DNA of 64,000 bases from Xiphophorus maculatus (GCF_002775205.1 NC_036462.1:27469084-27533083); one strand, 5' to 3'; positions 1 to 14,600 are shown, counted from the first letter of the stretch. Notes: a model not told the origin generated them from the sequence alone. Program-made: numbers and translations.

Positions 1-2641
1 AACCAGACGGTCCTGGAAAACCCGGCAGCTTTCGTGGTACCACAGGCGTAGCAGCTCAAACTTATCCTTTATATACAGCCCAAAAAGAAAAATGCAATAT
101 ATATTAGATTGTTTTTTAGCTACATACAACCTTGCTTAATGCATTACAACAAATCTGAAATTCATCCCACAGATGTAGAATCAATTCAGTAATTAATATG
201 TGACATGGTAATCTCTAAAAAGATTTAAGCACCTTTATAGTGTACGCCTCAGCCAACAGTATGCCCTGAAAGACCTTGGACAGGTCTCGGAGGCTGAAGA
301 TGTAATGGCACTTTGCTGGAGTTGGAAGGAGGTGATGAGTTACAGTGGTGTAAACTTTAATAGTGGCATCAACAAGAGACTCCTGCAGCCCCTGGGCAGT
401 TAGAGTAGGTCCTGATAGAAAAAAAATAAAGGAAAAACCTTTCAAATCTGCACAGAGTAGTTATAAAAGGCACTGAGATGAGATTAGGAGGGAGTCATAT
501 TAGTTGTGACAATTATCCTACATATGCAGTTAGAACTGCAACTAACTTATTTTAGTAATTAATTATGTTCAGAACATAAAAAAATGCCCACAGACCAGAG
601 TAACTACTTTTAATCATGGTTTAAAATGTATTGATGTTTATTAATCCTCTCATTGAACAGACATCGAAAAAAATAGTAAAAAAAATAACATTCCCAACAA
701 TATGAAGAGTTTTTTTTTTAAAAAGCATCAATATTGGAAATTTCTAACAACAATAAATAAAAAATCTTATGATGATGGAAAATTTATCACGACAAATGAT
801 AACACAATAAATGCCTACTCAGTATGCATGTGCATAACTATATGCATGTTATTATATTACAAATAGTAATTTGTTGGGTGTGTGTTTGAAATTGTATTCA
901 ATTTAACATAAACGTAAATCTGAGGTTTGACTCACCCATCCAGCTCCCGAGAATGGTCGAGAAAATTGTTTTCATTGAGTCCTCCAAGCCATTAAGGGAC
1001 AGGATGTTGAAATGCCGCGTGAAGCGTTGAGTAAAGAAATTCCTGTCTCCTTTGGAGGCACTCATGGCACAAGCTAAATTTATATCCACCAAGTAATTGA
1101 ACGTTCCTGAGCAGAAGTAGCAAGAACACAGAGGAGAGAGTAAATGCTATCTCTCTCTCTCTCTCTCTCAGTCTAATTTCGTTCACTGGACAAATATCTG
1201 AAGAGCTAAATCCATAGTCATCTAAATGTTCTCAAGAGTACCCATATAGAGTTAAGAAAACATACCTATCTGATCTCTGTCATACCAGCCACCATGGCAG
1301 AGCCACTGCCTGAGAAGTTCAAAAGGAGTATGATCTCTACACATTTCGGACATGGGCATGTGGAGGTCATCGATGAAGAAGATGAAGTTATCCCCCATTT
1401 TGGGTCCAAACACTCCTTTTCGCCTGAAACGGATTGACAAGTCAAAGCCACAGGTTATGCATCTGATAAAGAAGTGGTTGTGAACGGTGCAAGTTCTTCC
1501 ATGTGTTTTGTTTTGTGTAATCGTCGTTAGTTTAACTTAGGGTGTCAAAAAGAAAGCGGACAGTTACCTTGATACCTGAAAATCTGTTCAGTTTTATAGG
1601 AAGAAAACGTTTTGTTTATACCACAAAGATTTTAAATGTACTAAAGGTTTATTACCGAAGCCTACCTTTTGCTTAGTTTGCTTTCAAAGAAATCTTGAGT
1701 CTGACTTGCCGAGGTGCTGGCAGAGAACATGAACGCATGTGTGGTGAATTCTGCAGGCATGCTCCTCATCAGCTTGTTTGTCATGGTCAGGGTCTTTCCT
1801 GCACCGGAAGGCCCGACACACAGCAACTGGATCACACAGACAGCAGAAAAAAAAATACAAGTTAAATGCATGATCTGATGAAGTTTGTTCTATTTGCTTT
1901 AGAATTTTTATGTTTTCTACCAAAAAGGCTTCAAATTCTGCTGTAGTTTGAGAAGCACACTAACAGGTTTCTTGTTGGTCAGCAACAAATCCATCAGGTA
2001 AGACATTCTCTCTGTGTCAAGGGTTGGAATAAATATCTCCTCATAGCTCATGTGTGTAGTGATGACAGCACTTTTCGAATGTTTCATCCAGTTGGCCCAC
2101 TGCACCTAAGGCACAGGAAAATCAGATAATTGGAGAAAAATGGTTCTTTTTCTGTCTAGTTATTAGAAATTCAGGGTTTAGACATATATGTACTTTTTTG
2201 TCCTCGTCTTCAACATCAAGCCTGTAGTCGTAAACTAGACCTTCCTCGGGAAAAGATAGTTTGATCTAAAAAAAAACAAAAAACAAGTATAAAACATCTA
2301 TATTTATATATAATTTCAATATTAAAACCCACCACAGTCATAGTGACAATTCAAAATAAATTCTGGGAACACTTAGCTTTGTAATACCAGTAGCACGTTC
2401 TTCATGTTTACTTTTAGATTTAGTGTTTGCTTTTTTTATGATGTTTTCACTCTCCAGACAAAACAAGACAAACTAATATGACCTGTTCTGCTGCCATTTT
2501 GTTTCGGAGCCAGTCGCTAAAGCCTTGTCGGCTGGCTCCGTCTCCAGTGGCTCCAACGCTCCAGACCAGTGAAAAAAAGAACCAGGGTTCTATCAGCTCC
2601 TCAACATCAGCCAGTTCCTTTTGATAAGGTTGCATCTCGCC
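1..2641 (-). other. dnah1: dnah1 AAA3 domain and start of the following region, exons 38-45
   Basis: Exons: 2641-2483, 2265-2194, 2105-1965, 1826-1666, 1423-1266, 1106-936, 411-233, 66-1 (continues outside). The P-loop is GPSGAGKT (near residue 2148) and Walker B is FIFFIDDLHMP, so the nucleotide-binding core is present. Downstream motifs that are nearly invariant in axonemal dyneins are altered: YGAQPPIELLRQW has become CRDHTPFELLRQW, and GPPGGGRNTVTPR has become SASKGDRNFFTQR. The segment LPTPAKCHYIFSLRDLSKVF and the edge exon LLRLWYHESCRVFQDRL match DNAH1 closely. Confidence 0.86.
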
Positions 2642-5600
2642 CTAAAATAAAGCAAAGACAACACAGAGAGCCATAATCAAAAATACTCAGGCATGCAGGA
2701 CAATCAAATAGCAATTAGTGAAACTGGATTTGGAGAAGTATTCACACCACTTTACATTTTTTTCACCTTGCACCTCTATGTTGATTTTATTGGGATTTTA
2801 TCAGACAGTTCCAATCCATAATGATGCCACTGACATTGGACAAACTGTTATTGGGGCCTCCCATAGGAATGCATAGGAGAGCACTGCTTTGCAAGGCATT
2901 TCAAGGCCTCCATGCAATGCCTGGAAGGCACCTATTATTCTACACCTCAAAATAACTGACTCTTCCTTTCACCATTAATGCGGCTTGTACTGCCCTCTCA
3001 CAGTATATATATTTCAAAATGCGAGGCTCGATCCCGTGAGGGATGCTACTACTTTTGTTGGCATTTCAAGTAACCATGGCAAAAAACGAGCCAAATTCAA
3101 ATACAAATAAAAATTCTAACTGACTCCGTTTTGTGTCAGTTAGGCTCAAAACAGAGATAGAATTTTGTTTGCCCCTCTGTGTCTCACTGATATGTGGCAG
3201 TTTTCAGAGAGGATTAATTACCATAGCAACAGAACACTGAGGAGGGCAGAGATGTAGAGAACTACAGAGATAGCGGAGCAAAATTTTAGGACTACTACAG
3301 TGATTGTAGTTCTAAAGCTACAATCACCGTAGTTTCAATCAATTCCGAAATATTGACAATTCCATCAATGTGGCGGAATTGTTCCGCCACATTGACGGAA
3401 CAATTAATACAGATAAGAGCAGAAAAGCAAAAAAAAAGCAAGTTCCATATGACTCATGAAACTTGATGCTCACGAACAAACTTTGAGCTGTCAAAATAAG
3501 AGCATCACATCTTATGTTTTTTGAAAAATAACAATTTTTGTTGTTAATCTGTTGCTAAGAGATGAGCGTTTTTTTTCTGGTAACGAACTGCCACGAAGTA
3601 TAAATCTGATTTGTACTTTTGCTATGATTGTCTGTGTTATACTGTCAATCACAAAAAGAAAAAACATTTTCTCTTTTCTGCAAGATTCACCAACTGCAGG
3701 ATTCTTAGTATAAGATAAGTAGTGTTTCAAAAGAGCAGAAGAAATCTTATGAATTTTGAACAATAACAATATTTGTTGTTAATCTGTTGCTAAGAGATGA
3801 CCGAGTTTTCTGGTAACAAAGTGGCACGAAATAAACATCTGGTTTTTACTTTTGCAATATTTACCAACTCTAAATTTGTTGTGTCTAAGCAGATAAGCTG
3901 TATTTCAAAAGAGCTTATGTTTTATAAACAATATTATTAATTTGGTGTTAAGAGATGAGCGGGGTTTTTTTTCTGGTAACGAACTGCCACAAAGTCTAAA
4001 TCAGATTTTTACTTTTGTGATGAATGTCTGTTTTATAATATATTGTTATATATTGTATCGCTGGGTTACAACCGACGAGCACACTTTGGCAGGCCCGGTT
4101 GAAATTTCTTCAGAAACTTTCTAGTTTTGTATAAAGTGCAACTTTTAACATAATGAATAGGTTTTGAATCTGTGCATTTCTGACTGATTTTATGATTTAT
4201 GTTAGCGTGTATTTAAAGACATAACTAAAAAAAGAAAAAAACAATATCTCATAAACTTCAGCTTTGTGCGTACAATGCCACAGGATAAGATGTGGAAAAC
4301 ATGTAAGGGGAATGAATACTTTTGTGAGACACTGTTTTGTGGATGGAGACTGTCTGTGCGATGTATAAGAAGATACTCTGCCAAATATATTTTCAAAGAC
4401 TGCTGCTCAGCACAGAAAAACATTTTTTTCTGCAATTGTCTGTCGTCAAATATGGCTGAGGATTTACAAACCTCTTTAACGTGGTAGGAGCTAAAAAAGC
4501 AATCCATCAGTTTAAGAAGACTACAAATAAGGTTGCTATCCAGAGAAGGGATGATCTCGTTCACGGATGAGCGCACAAATGAAATCGAGTCCTGTACACA
4601 TAGGGGGGGAAAAAGGGCATGAGATGGCTTTAACTATCATTAGGTGCTGTAATAAGAGTGTTAAAACAACTCCGCTCTCACCGGCAGGAACCTGGAAAAC
4701 AGTGAGTTTAGGTGCTCTGCGTATTGTGTCAAAGCCTCAGGAATATGCTTCAGCCAGGAATCTGTGAAGTAGGAGAGCTCTAACAGATTGGGCTCCAAGT
4801 AGACCATACCACAGCGAGACGCAGTAGTCGGAGATGCTCCTGCCAGGTCCTGCACCTCAAACATTATAGTCATTTCCTGTTGGGTGGCGAAAACCAGGGG
4901 ATGTGTTAATGAAAGTAGAAGGAGAAAAACAATGTGGGAGAAACTCCACACTTAAAGAAAGTCGAAAAAAAAAAACTTCGTACATCAGTGAGATTTATCA
5001 CTTCCCCACAACTAAGGCACAGTTTCTTGTTGTCATCCAGAACGGTGTTCAAGCCATCCATCCACCCAGCTTCCAGAGGTCCGTCTAACACGTACCACCG
5101 TTTCTTTTTGTCCGCCGCCGCTGCTCCTTCACGGAGAATAGCAGGGAGGATACCATCCTTCCTACATGATTTGAAATAAGTCAGAGTTTGAGTCAATTTT
5201 TCTTTAATTATTTGTAGCGTATGCTGTGTTTAACGGACAATGTTGCTACCAGTGCTGGTTGTGAGTCTTGTAGTTTCCATAGAACTGCGGCATCGTGATG
5301 GATTTGGGGTTGAGGACATGAATCTGGACAGCCTGGTAAACGCCGCCCCGGGAAGAGGGCTTGCCTTCCAGAGCCGTTAATGCAGCAGCCAGAACCTCGT
5401 AGCACTAAATAAAGAGTTCATGAGAAGAATTAGGTTCAGCTTTTAATGCGTGTGTCCATTTGCAATCACAAACCCAAAAAGGTTTATGGGGAAAATATAC
5501 AAACTAATAGCTGTTTGCAATAAGCTAACCCAACAAATGACTCAACACAACGAATAATATAAGTGGTTTCTCCAAATTCAACTCAAAGCATCACCTATAA

Positions 5601-8600
5601 TTACTGCTGAGGTTTCATAGTTTTTCCACCTCTTCATGTCAAGCATCATCAGTTCTCAGTAGAGCAGCCTAAAAGTGATTTATAGTCAGTCTTCAGCTTC
5701 TAGCAGCAAAACTGAAGAATCTTAACCCACTGATGATGGTCAAAACCGTCTGGACAATATTAAATATTCTATAGTTTGAATGTTGCAAACCCAGATTTTC
5801 AATGAAGCAAGTCAGGGAACTATGATCAGTTCCTCCGAGATGTTGAGATGTTTTTTGTAATTGTTGCGGCACCTTCTTCAAAAATTTGCAGTCGAAGTTG
5901 CAAATTGTTTAAGTTTTATTTTTGCCATAATTACAAAAAACTTTAAATTGTTGCGCATAACCTTCCAAAAAAAGACATGATTTTAACAGTTAATATTTAA
6001 TATACAAATAACATTTTCAAGTACATTCTTGAAATAGCGCCCTTAGTACAAAAAAAGAAATCTTGTTCGGATGGGGGAGCCAAAGTCCAAAAGAAGACTT
6101 CAGGTTATGATGAATTGTATAAGCAAATCCTAAAGAACATCTCAAAATGGTTTTGGGTGAAAAAAATTAATTAATTAAATGTTACAATTTTCATCTTGGG
6201 ATTATTGAATATCCAGTGAAGTCCAAGTTTCAGCTTCTTCTCAGAGAGACTGACTTAAGTGAATGAAAGTAGGACTCAGTGTTAAAATTAGAACAAATAT
6301 TTGTAATGTTAAATTTGTTTTCCTATTTAAACTTTTCTCATTAAAATTGTTTGCTGTGTATTGGAATCACCTAAAGAAATTTTAATTCTATAAATAAATA
6401 TGATTACAAAGAGATGACTTTTATTGCCATAAATAAGTGTTCATGCTTATTGAACTTTTCCCCATTTTGTCACATTAGAACCAGAAGCATACATGTATTT
6501 CATTGGCCTTTTTGTGTAGAAGACCAACACAAAACAGGAAACCTGAAGTGGAAGGAATAGCATAGACGGTTTTCAAAATATTTTGACTTCATTAAAAAGC
6601 AGAAGTATGGTGCGCTTTTGTTTTCAGTAACACAAAGATGCTCCAAATTGTATCTCAAAAAAAATTGAACCATCTATTTTCCTTTTATTTCACAATCATT
6701 CACTACTTTGTGCTGGTCACGTAAAATTCCAATGAAATACAAGTTGACGGTTGTAAGGTGACCAAACTATGAAGAATTCAACCCCACAAACCTCTATACT
6801 ATTGGTACTTTTGGAAGGTACTGTACCTTGGTTTTACCAGATGCAGGAGGCCCCACCAGCATTAGACCGTGTCTCACCACAGTGGTCTGATACAACTGAA
6901 TGCATTTGTTGATATACCCTGAAATGACCACAGTGCTGTTACAGACTCGCTCCAAAAAGACAGGACGATCCTTGGAATTTTTGCCAATCGAGACACGAAC
7001 CAAACTCATCTTTGAGGTTCTTTGCTTTGCAGATATCATGCAAGGACTCCTCTAGAACGACATAACCCATGGGCTTTTGTGGTTTCTCATGGAAAAGATC
7101 CATGAGAATGGCATTAACGAGTTCCAGGTCGTTCTGTGAAAACTGTGGTATGCTTATTTCGTGGATGGCCTGAAGGCAGATTGACCCCTGATAACAGAAA
7201 TATTAAGGACAGTCAGAATCTTAGTTCATGGCGAACTAGAGCTACACAAAAGAAAAAAACAAACCTCATTAATGTCGGGGTTGTCTCTCCTCAGATGTCC
7301 AGCTACAGAGATCACAGCCTTCACAGCTCTTATGTCAAAGTAATAGTGGTCCTTCGAAATAAATCCAAAATGAATTTTAATTTATTTCATAGTTGAAACA
7401 AAATAATGAAAATGATATAAATTCATATCTTTTCGAAACTCAAACCTGAGACGCTAGCTGATCAAATAAGAGCCTGAAAAACGTATGAATCTTCTTGGAG
7501 AGGGCATTGGCATTCGAAAAGCCTAACGAATACAAGGAGATCTCCGCAACCATATCATATTCAGGGATCACCATGGATACGGGGCGGAACAGTTTCTGCA
7601 GGGAATGTCAAGTTATTTGTTGGATCCAACGTACTTTTTCTCAGTGATACATAGTTATTTTTATTTCAATCATGATTACACACCTTCAGATTGGCAGGTA
7701 TTTTATTGCAAGGAGTGTGACCAAAGTTCATGGTAAAGAATATGGCACAGGAAGAGACTAAAGGAATCTCCATTCCGCCAAATACAAAATTCTCAGCCTA
7801 GAAAAAAAAACAACAGTCATTTTAGGGTTAGGGTTACTCAACAAGTACCACTGTTAAAGGTGTTACGTTAAACTCAACCCTAACCCTATCCTATTATTAA
7901 CCGAAAAACTAGCCAACAGATTAACTCTAAACTTTACTGATGTTTGTCAAGCAGAAACATCTTAACTTTTCACATGATGATGCAAGAAGCAATTTTTTTT
8001 AGCTGCAGATGCGTCCTTTGCTACAAATGATTGAATTAAGCATACACTAAGGGAATGCTGTTATTGAATTTTAGGAAATAAGATGTTTATCATTTTATTT
8101 TAAAAAACTAATCGAATCACTTGATTATTTGCATTATTAACAAATTTCTAATTTGGTATGAAATGAGCTCTAGTGTTTGTAATAAAAATCCGCAGAATGT
8201 GCCAATTTCTTTCATTCCATCAATCGATTTATCGTCAGAACAAATGGATAGAATTTTCTATTACTGAAATAATTGTTAGCTGCAGCTCTGAACGAGATAT
8301 GATTCTAACAGGAAGTAGAATGTAAATAATCAGGGCATTCGGTCTTTGCCTGTTGCTGTTGGGCCCTTTGTATTGTAGAGATCTGCTGTGCCACGACAGA
8401 GAGAACCTCCACCTGAACGCGAGCGATGTCATCCAAAATAGCCCAAGCACCCGAGCTGTAAAACAAAACAGATAACAAATCTCACGTGAGTGACGGCATG
8501 TGCCGTTCTTTTTCATCATACTCTTTCACACTAGCTCGCTTTTTTCTTTGTTTTTTCTCTTTTTACCTGGCTACCCCTTTAAGAAACCTTTCTACTGCGA

Positions 8601-11600
8601 AGGATTTGAGTTTATCGGAGCAGTTGAAAACCACGGTGTGCATGGCCAGAGCATTTCCGAGTTCTTTAATGGTTTCTGTTTTCCCTGAGCCTGTTGCGCC
8701 TATGACCCCGCCTCCCAGCTTGCGATGCAGCGCTCCTGTAAGGCCGAGGTAGCATCTAGAAGAGCCAGAAGCTGGGTTTCAGTGGTTGCGCTGTGTAACA
8801 AGCAGAGTGCATCGGTAAAAACCATCCAATTCGAGCACTACCTGTTAGTGAGTGGGGTGATCACCATTCGACTAGAGTTGCCAAGATATTCATATCCATA
8901 TAAGAACTCTGCGTTCATTACATGGATGTGCAGCTCCTCATTTGTCCAGTAATATCTGCAAATAAATATAGTAGTCAAATAAATTCTACACAACAATGTC
9001 AAGTGGTAAAAGTGTGTTTGTAAAGTAAAGCAAACCTAAGCTGGCTGATCCACTCAAAGTCGTTGATGGTTGAAACTTTCTGCTCCACCAGTTTGGAAAC
9101 GACATCTTTTGCGTGGACTTCTATCACAATGAGGGACGACAGAACGGCCTGCTGCATCTTAGAGACATCTCCCCTCATTAGCTGCACTAAGTCAACAAGC
9201 TACATAAGCAAAACGATAAAAAGGTCAGAAATAGTCAAATCAAGTCTGCACGATGTTCAGAAGAGCAGTTCATTAAAAGTAATGTAAACTTAAATCAACA
9301 AATTGCGGCTAATCAAACTGGTATGTGGGTTTAGTGCGAGTGAACCTGATTCTGTAGTAGAGGAAGAACTTTATGCAAGAGTCTCTTCTCCAAAGTGGTA
9401 GACACCTCAGCAGTCCAGAAAACCAGAAAGCTAGCAATCGCCACTTGACCAGGGTATGAAAACACCCACTCAACATGTGGTTGCTATGCAGGGAGAGGGT
9501 GAATATGAAGCTTTTAAAAGTGCTTCAGTAAAACTAAAATATCTTGTGAGACACAACAACAAACAAATCAATCAACTTACCTCAGAATAATCTTGGAGAG
9601 CACTTTCAATGCCATCTCTCAAAGTGGTCTTCATGGACTTTTCTAAGTCCCTCAGCCAGTTGTCCACTTTCCCAGCTGCTGATACTGGCAGTGAGAGTTG
9701 GACTTTTTCTTCTTCTTTAGAGTACATATGCGTTATCTGTAGGTCTGACTCAAACTGCAGCTAAAGGCAAACGGAAAACTTAGTCACTAATCTTTTTCTT
9801 CGGTTGTTGTGGAGTACTTAGAGAATCGAGCCAAAGCAAACCTGTGAGATGTTCTCAAAGCATTTGTGCAGTTGTAGTTGTATAGCAGTGGGATCTTTGG
9901 ACTGGGATAAAATCTGCAGAAGCTCAACATCTGACAGGAAGAAATACCTACATACAAAAGTTATGCACAATGCAAACAGAATGATTAGCAGTCAGTATTG
10001 ATAATAAAGTGCAGCATTATGTGAATGCTTTGTTATGACGGAAAGCAATTCTATGAAGTTATTCTCAAGCTCAAGGCATGGATGAATACAAATGCATGTC
10101 ACACTATTTAGATTTATACATCAATAAAAATTGAGATGTATTTTTTCCTCCTTAGCCAAAGCTTTGTCTTGGCCTATACCTGATAATCCTCACAAAATTC
10201 ACCAAAGTTTCTTATTGTAATGTGACAAAATGCTTGCAAAAGTGTGGACAAAAATTACATATATGAAAACAGGTGGTTTAACCTTTAAATGTAAAAAACA
10301 TTTTGAGATGTTCTGTACTGTATATGCAGTTCAAGTTAACTTCAATGACCAATCTGAAATTATGTTTTTGCAGTTTGACCCCACTTCAAGACATCATTTT
10401 ATTTGTATTAAGTGTACTATTCAGGAAGGTACTTTAAAAATCTTATTTGCACTTTAAATATTAACTATGTTAAAATCTTGTCTTCTTTGACAACCAGCAA
10501 TTTGAACTTTCTTGTAAGATCATCTTATGGCAAAAATACAGCATGAAAATTATTTGCAACTCTGACCGTAACTTTATGAAAAAGATGCTGCAAAATCAGT
10601 AATTTTAGGCTGCAACAATCACAAAACATAACATTACAACATCCTGGAAGGACTGACTTATTATGACCAGAAAGAGTTGGGTGCCTCTCCATTTTGATGA
10701 TTTCTTACCTTGGAAAAGAATTTCGTTTTTCCTCCAAGTATTTTTTGAGTCCTTTCTGAGCACTTTGCAAAAACATGTTGTAGCGCTTCAGTTTACTTAG
10801 GAGCTGAACATTTTGGCACATTTCAATCACCTAAAAATAAACACATACATGTTGTCCATTATTAACACTGGTGCTAAGTTGGTGTATTACACGTTTTAGC
10901 TGTGCATTCAAAAAAGGCAAAACATAAAAGTTCAAACATTTTGCTCTCTGTCGACATTGCTCATGACGCTTCTCCAGCGCTGCTCTATGTGCTTGTACGT
11001 ATTTCCTTGCTTGAGCTTATGCTTGACCTCATCGCAGCTAAAGATGGGTTCCAATGTCAACCAAGCACACTGGCATTCCAGCCACTCTTCCAGCACATCC
11101 TGGATTCAAATATGAAAAGGAAAAGGCAGCAATAAAAAAAGATGAGACAGAGGAAAAATATTATGAACCTAATATTTGGTTTTGTTTGTACTTGAGTTAG
11201 CCTGAGCTTTTTCTCCCAGGTGTTGAGGCGGCTCTCAAAGACTTTTTTGACCGGGGACAAGGACAGGTTCTGAGTTTTGGCAATATGGTCATCCAGCCTC
11301 TGGAATATTTCATCTGGGACCTTTAGGATGGATTGTTCAGCCTCCTTGTCGAAAAGCGAATCAAATTCAACTGTCGCCCACTCCTCTTCCATCATTTCCA
11401 GAGCCTAGAGGAAAAGGCGGAGAAAGAGGGGCAACTTCAGTAAAGATATCCCTAGACAGACTAGGAGTTAATATGTAGCTTCTTTGGTAATGTGCACAAC
11501 AATGAAAAATAATTTAAGTTTTAGCAATGGGTCCAATAAAAATGAGCAATCTGACAACAATTTATAGACATTACCTAACAAAGACCTTATGGATCACTAT

Positions 11601-14600
11601 ATGCATCACCTGTTCAATGCTGTATTCTTGTCCGGCAGTCTGGGCCACACTAACTATTTCATCCAAGTGGTCCTGAATGCCAAGCTCAATGTAGCGAGCA
11701 AGACTCATGTTTGCTTTTGGTCGAACTGTTATGTTAATGTTTTCTGAAATCATCTCCCAGTGGTAGCTCTTCATTCCCGGGCTCCTTAGGCACTGAATCA
11801 GAAGGGAGAACGGCTGGAACTCCTTTATCCTGGTAAGCATTACACTTGTCATTGTTTGGACCTCTAATATTGTGTAGGAGAACAGACCATCCCAGAACAC
11901 GAACAAACAAACAAAAAAATAAATAAATCAGACAAGTTAGTCACTTTTTTTTTGCTATTAGAAGATTTTCTAAGGTAACAAATCAGTTGCCAACCAATAT
12001 TGCCCTCGAACTGTTTAATTAAACCACTCATGGTTTGTAGGGCTTCTGTGACAAGACGGTCAAGCGGCTCAGAGTCGATTGAAGTAAGCGGGTCATTGAA
12101 CCAGCCATCTGTCCAACGTAGCCAGTCAGACGTGGTGGTCCAGAGCTTCTCAAAAGGCTTGAAGTCATTCATTAGCTTAATCAGATGATCAAACTGTAAT
12201 AAAAATCCATAATTTGTAGTTTAAAAAAAAAAACAACTAACAACAAAAGCAGGTACTCCCTGCCATATTTTGAGTGATTCCTATCAATTGCACTCTCACT
12301 GAAGCTCTCTAATAAACCCACATTTGAAATTGGTAGACCAAGCAGATGCTCTCTGTTGTTGTAGGTTTCTGACAAACTCTGGCACTGCTTGAATTGTGCT
12401 TTTGCGCGCTTCGCTTTGTTGGCGATCTCATGGGCAAGGTCGAGGTCGTCATATCCCACAAACTCAGCAACGACACTCTGTTCACAAAGGTATATATAAA
12501 GTTAAGACCTGCTTTAAGACATGTACAGTGTGTTGCAAAATATTCAATGTGTAGCACGAGGGGCGGGTGGGTAGGGGTGGACGATATGGGCCTAAAAGTC
12601 CTGTCATGATATTTTGTGGTACTATCATGATAACGATAAAAGGTACAATGACAACTATTTATTGCATCTTTCTTAAGATAACTGTATGATTGTGTGTCAC
12701 AGCAATTAAAGTCCTTAAAGCAATTACTGAGTCCAAAAATAAGGAGAGTTTTGGGGTGTTTTAAACATAACCAATTGTGACAACGATTAATTAAAATTTT
12801 TATCACAATAGTAAATTTATCACAATAAATGCTTTATATATTCTGAAAAGAAGAAGGGGAAAAAGTGTAAAACTGTAGATATGTAGATCTGGTGGAGAAA
12901 CACCTCAAAATACTTGCAACTGTATCTACAGTGAAAAGTGGTTTAACAAAAGCATTGAAATTTGTGTTTTTGTAAGGCAACTCAATGTGGAAAAGTTAAA
13001 GGAGCACTAGTACTTTTCCAGGTCGTTGTAAAATGGGAAGAAGAGTGCGGAACATCTTTAGGAAGCAACCAGACAGTTATCCAGATAATACCTTTTCCGT
13101 ATGGACTCAAAACATATCGTGATTGATAAAAAGAGATAGAAAACCTGCAGTGCGTCAATTTGCTCCTCCAGTTTGTTTTGGTCTGATAGTTGGATCTTGT
13201 TGAAGCGCTTCTCATCTTCCTCATGCTGGGCATGTACTCTCTCCACTTGACAGTTTATCTTTAGTGGCCACCCAACAGCTGTCCACCTGCACAAAAGAGC
13301 CACCGCAACAGGACCAATAACTCCTTAGATCCAGTTTGGGATCTAAGTTACACCTTAGATCCCAAACTTAAAACAGCAAATCAAGTCAAAGCGTAGTCTT
13401 ATGATGGCTTTGCATCTCCATAGGTGTTGCGACAACAACGGGGGCACAGAGCCTCTGTAAGAAGAAAGTCTATTTTTGTAAATGTTTCTAGGACTCACTT
13501 TTACTGTGCACTCATATCCTAAACCATAAAGAAAAAAATCTTTAAATGTAATTAAAGTGAAGAGTCTCCTCATAATCTTAAATTGACCATGTAAGATTAC
13601 TCATAGATTTGAGCAGTTTTTCAAAACTCACCCACAAAACAAACCTCTCCCAATAGAGCAAATTTTGAATTGCGACAAAAAGAAAAGTCCTGGAATCAGC
13701 CACTAAATTTCAAAGAAAGCCATTTTACATTCAGTTTCATGTAATTTCAAAATGCAAAGTACTTTGAAGGACAGACGGACGGATGGGTTGATGGATGGAT
13801 CGATGCATGGATCTTTGTTGGGTTAAATCATTCTACTTTGAGGACCACGTCACAGAAAATAAAGTGTTATGAAGCAGCTGTTTAGCCTTTATCAACTTCC
13901 ATTTCTAAAACTAAGTCAGATCTGCAAAATACTAAAATTCATAACTTTTCCATACTTTTCAGGACTCTGAATAAATCCTGCAAAGTTAATGCATACAATT
14001 TCAGCATAATGAATACACACTTACTTTTTGCTAAAATCCTCGTTTGCAATGTGGAAGCTGAGGTCTTCCAGTACGTCGTAGTCCATCAAGATTTTGGAAA
14101 GTTGCTCCTGTTGTTAATAGGTTGTGAAGATAATTTGTGTAAATCGTAACTTATTATTGAACATAAACATGCTTAAACTCACTAAGGTGTGCAGTTTTGT
14201 ACCTTGTAACTCTTAACCTGGTCAGGGATTTCTTTCATCCATTCCCTCTTTTCAGTCAGTTCCTCAATGCTGTTGGGTCTCTCCTGTAGCATTCTGCTTA
14301 TGAGAATGCACTTTTCACTGGCCTAAATACACACACACACACACACACAGAAAATAATATATGCTTTTCAGTAGAGTGCTACTACTGAACTCTGGCACAT
14401 TACAGCAGCATGTGAAAAGTAAAAAGAAGGGGATTTTTGGCCTCCAAACAAATGACTTACATCTTCAATTTCTTTTGAAAGCATCAGAGCAAGATTTTCC
14501 AGGAGTGCGTTGGCCAAAAACTTCCGCTTCTTAATGAGTGCTTGTCGCACAGCTTGCACACGGACAAAAAATGGACCAATAACAATGTAGGATGGCAGCG

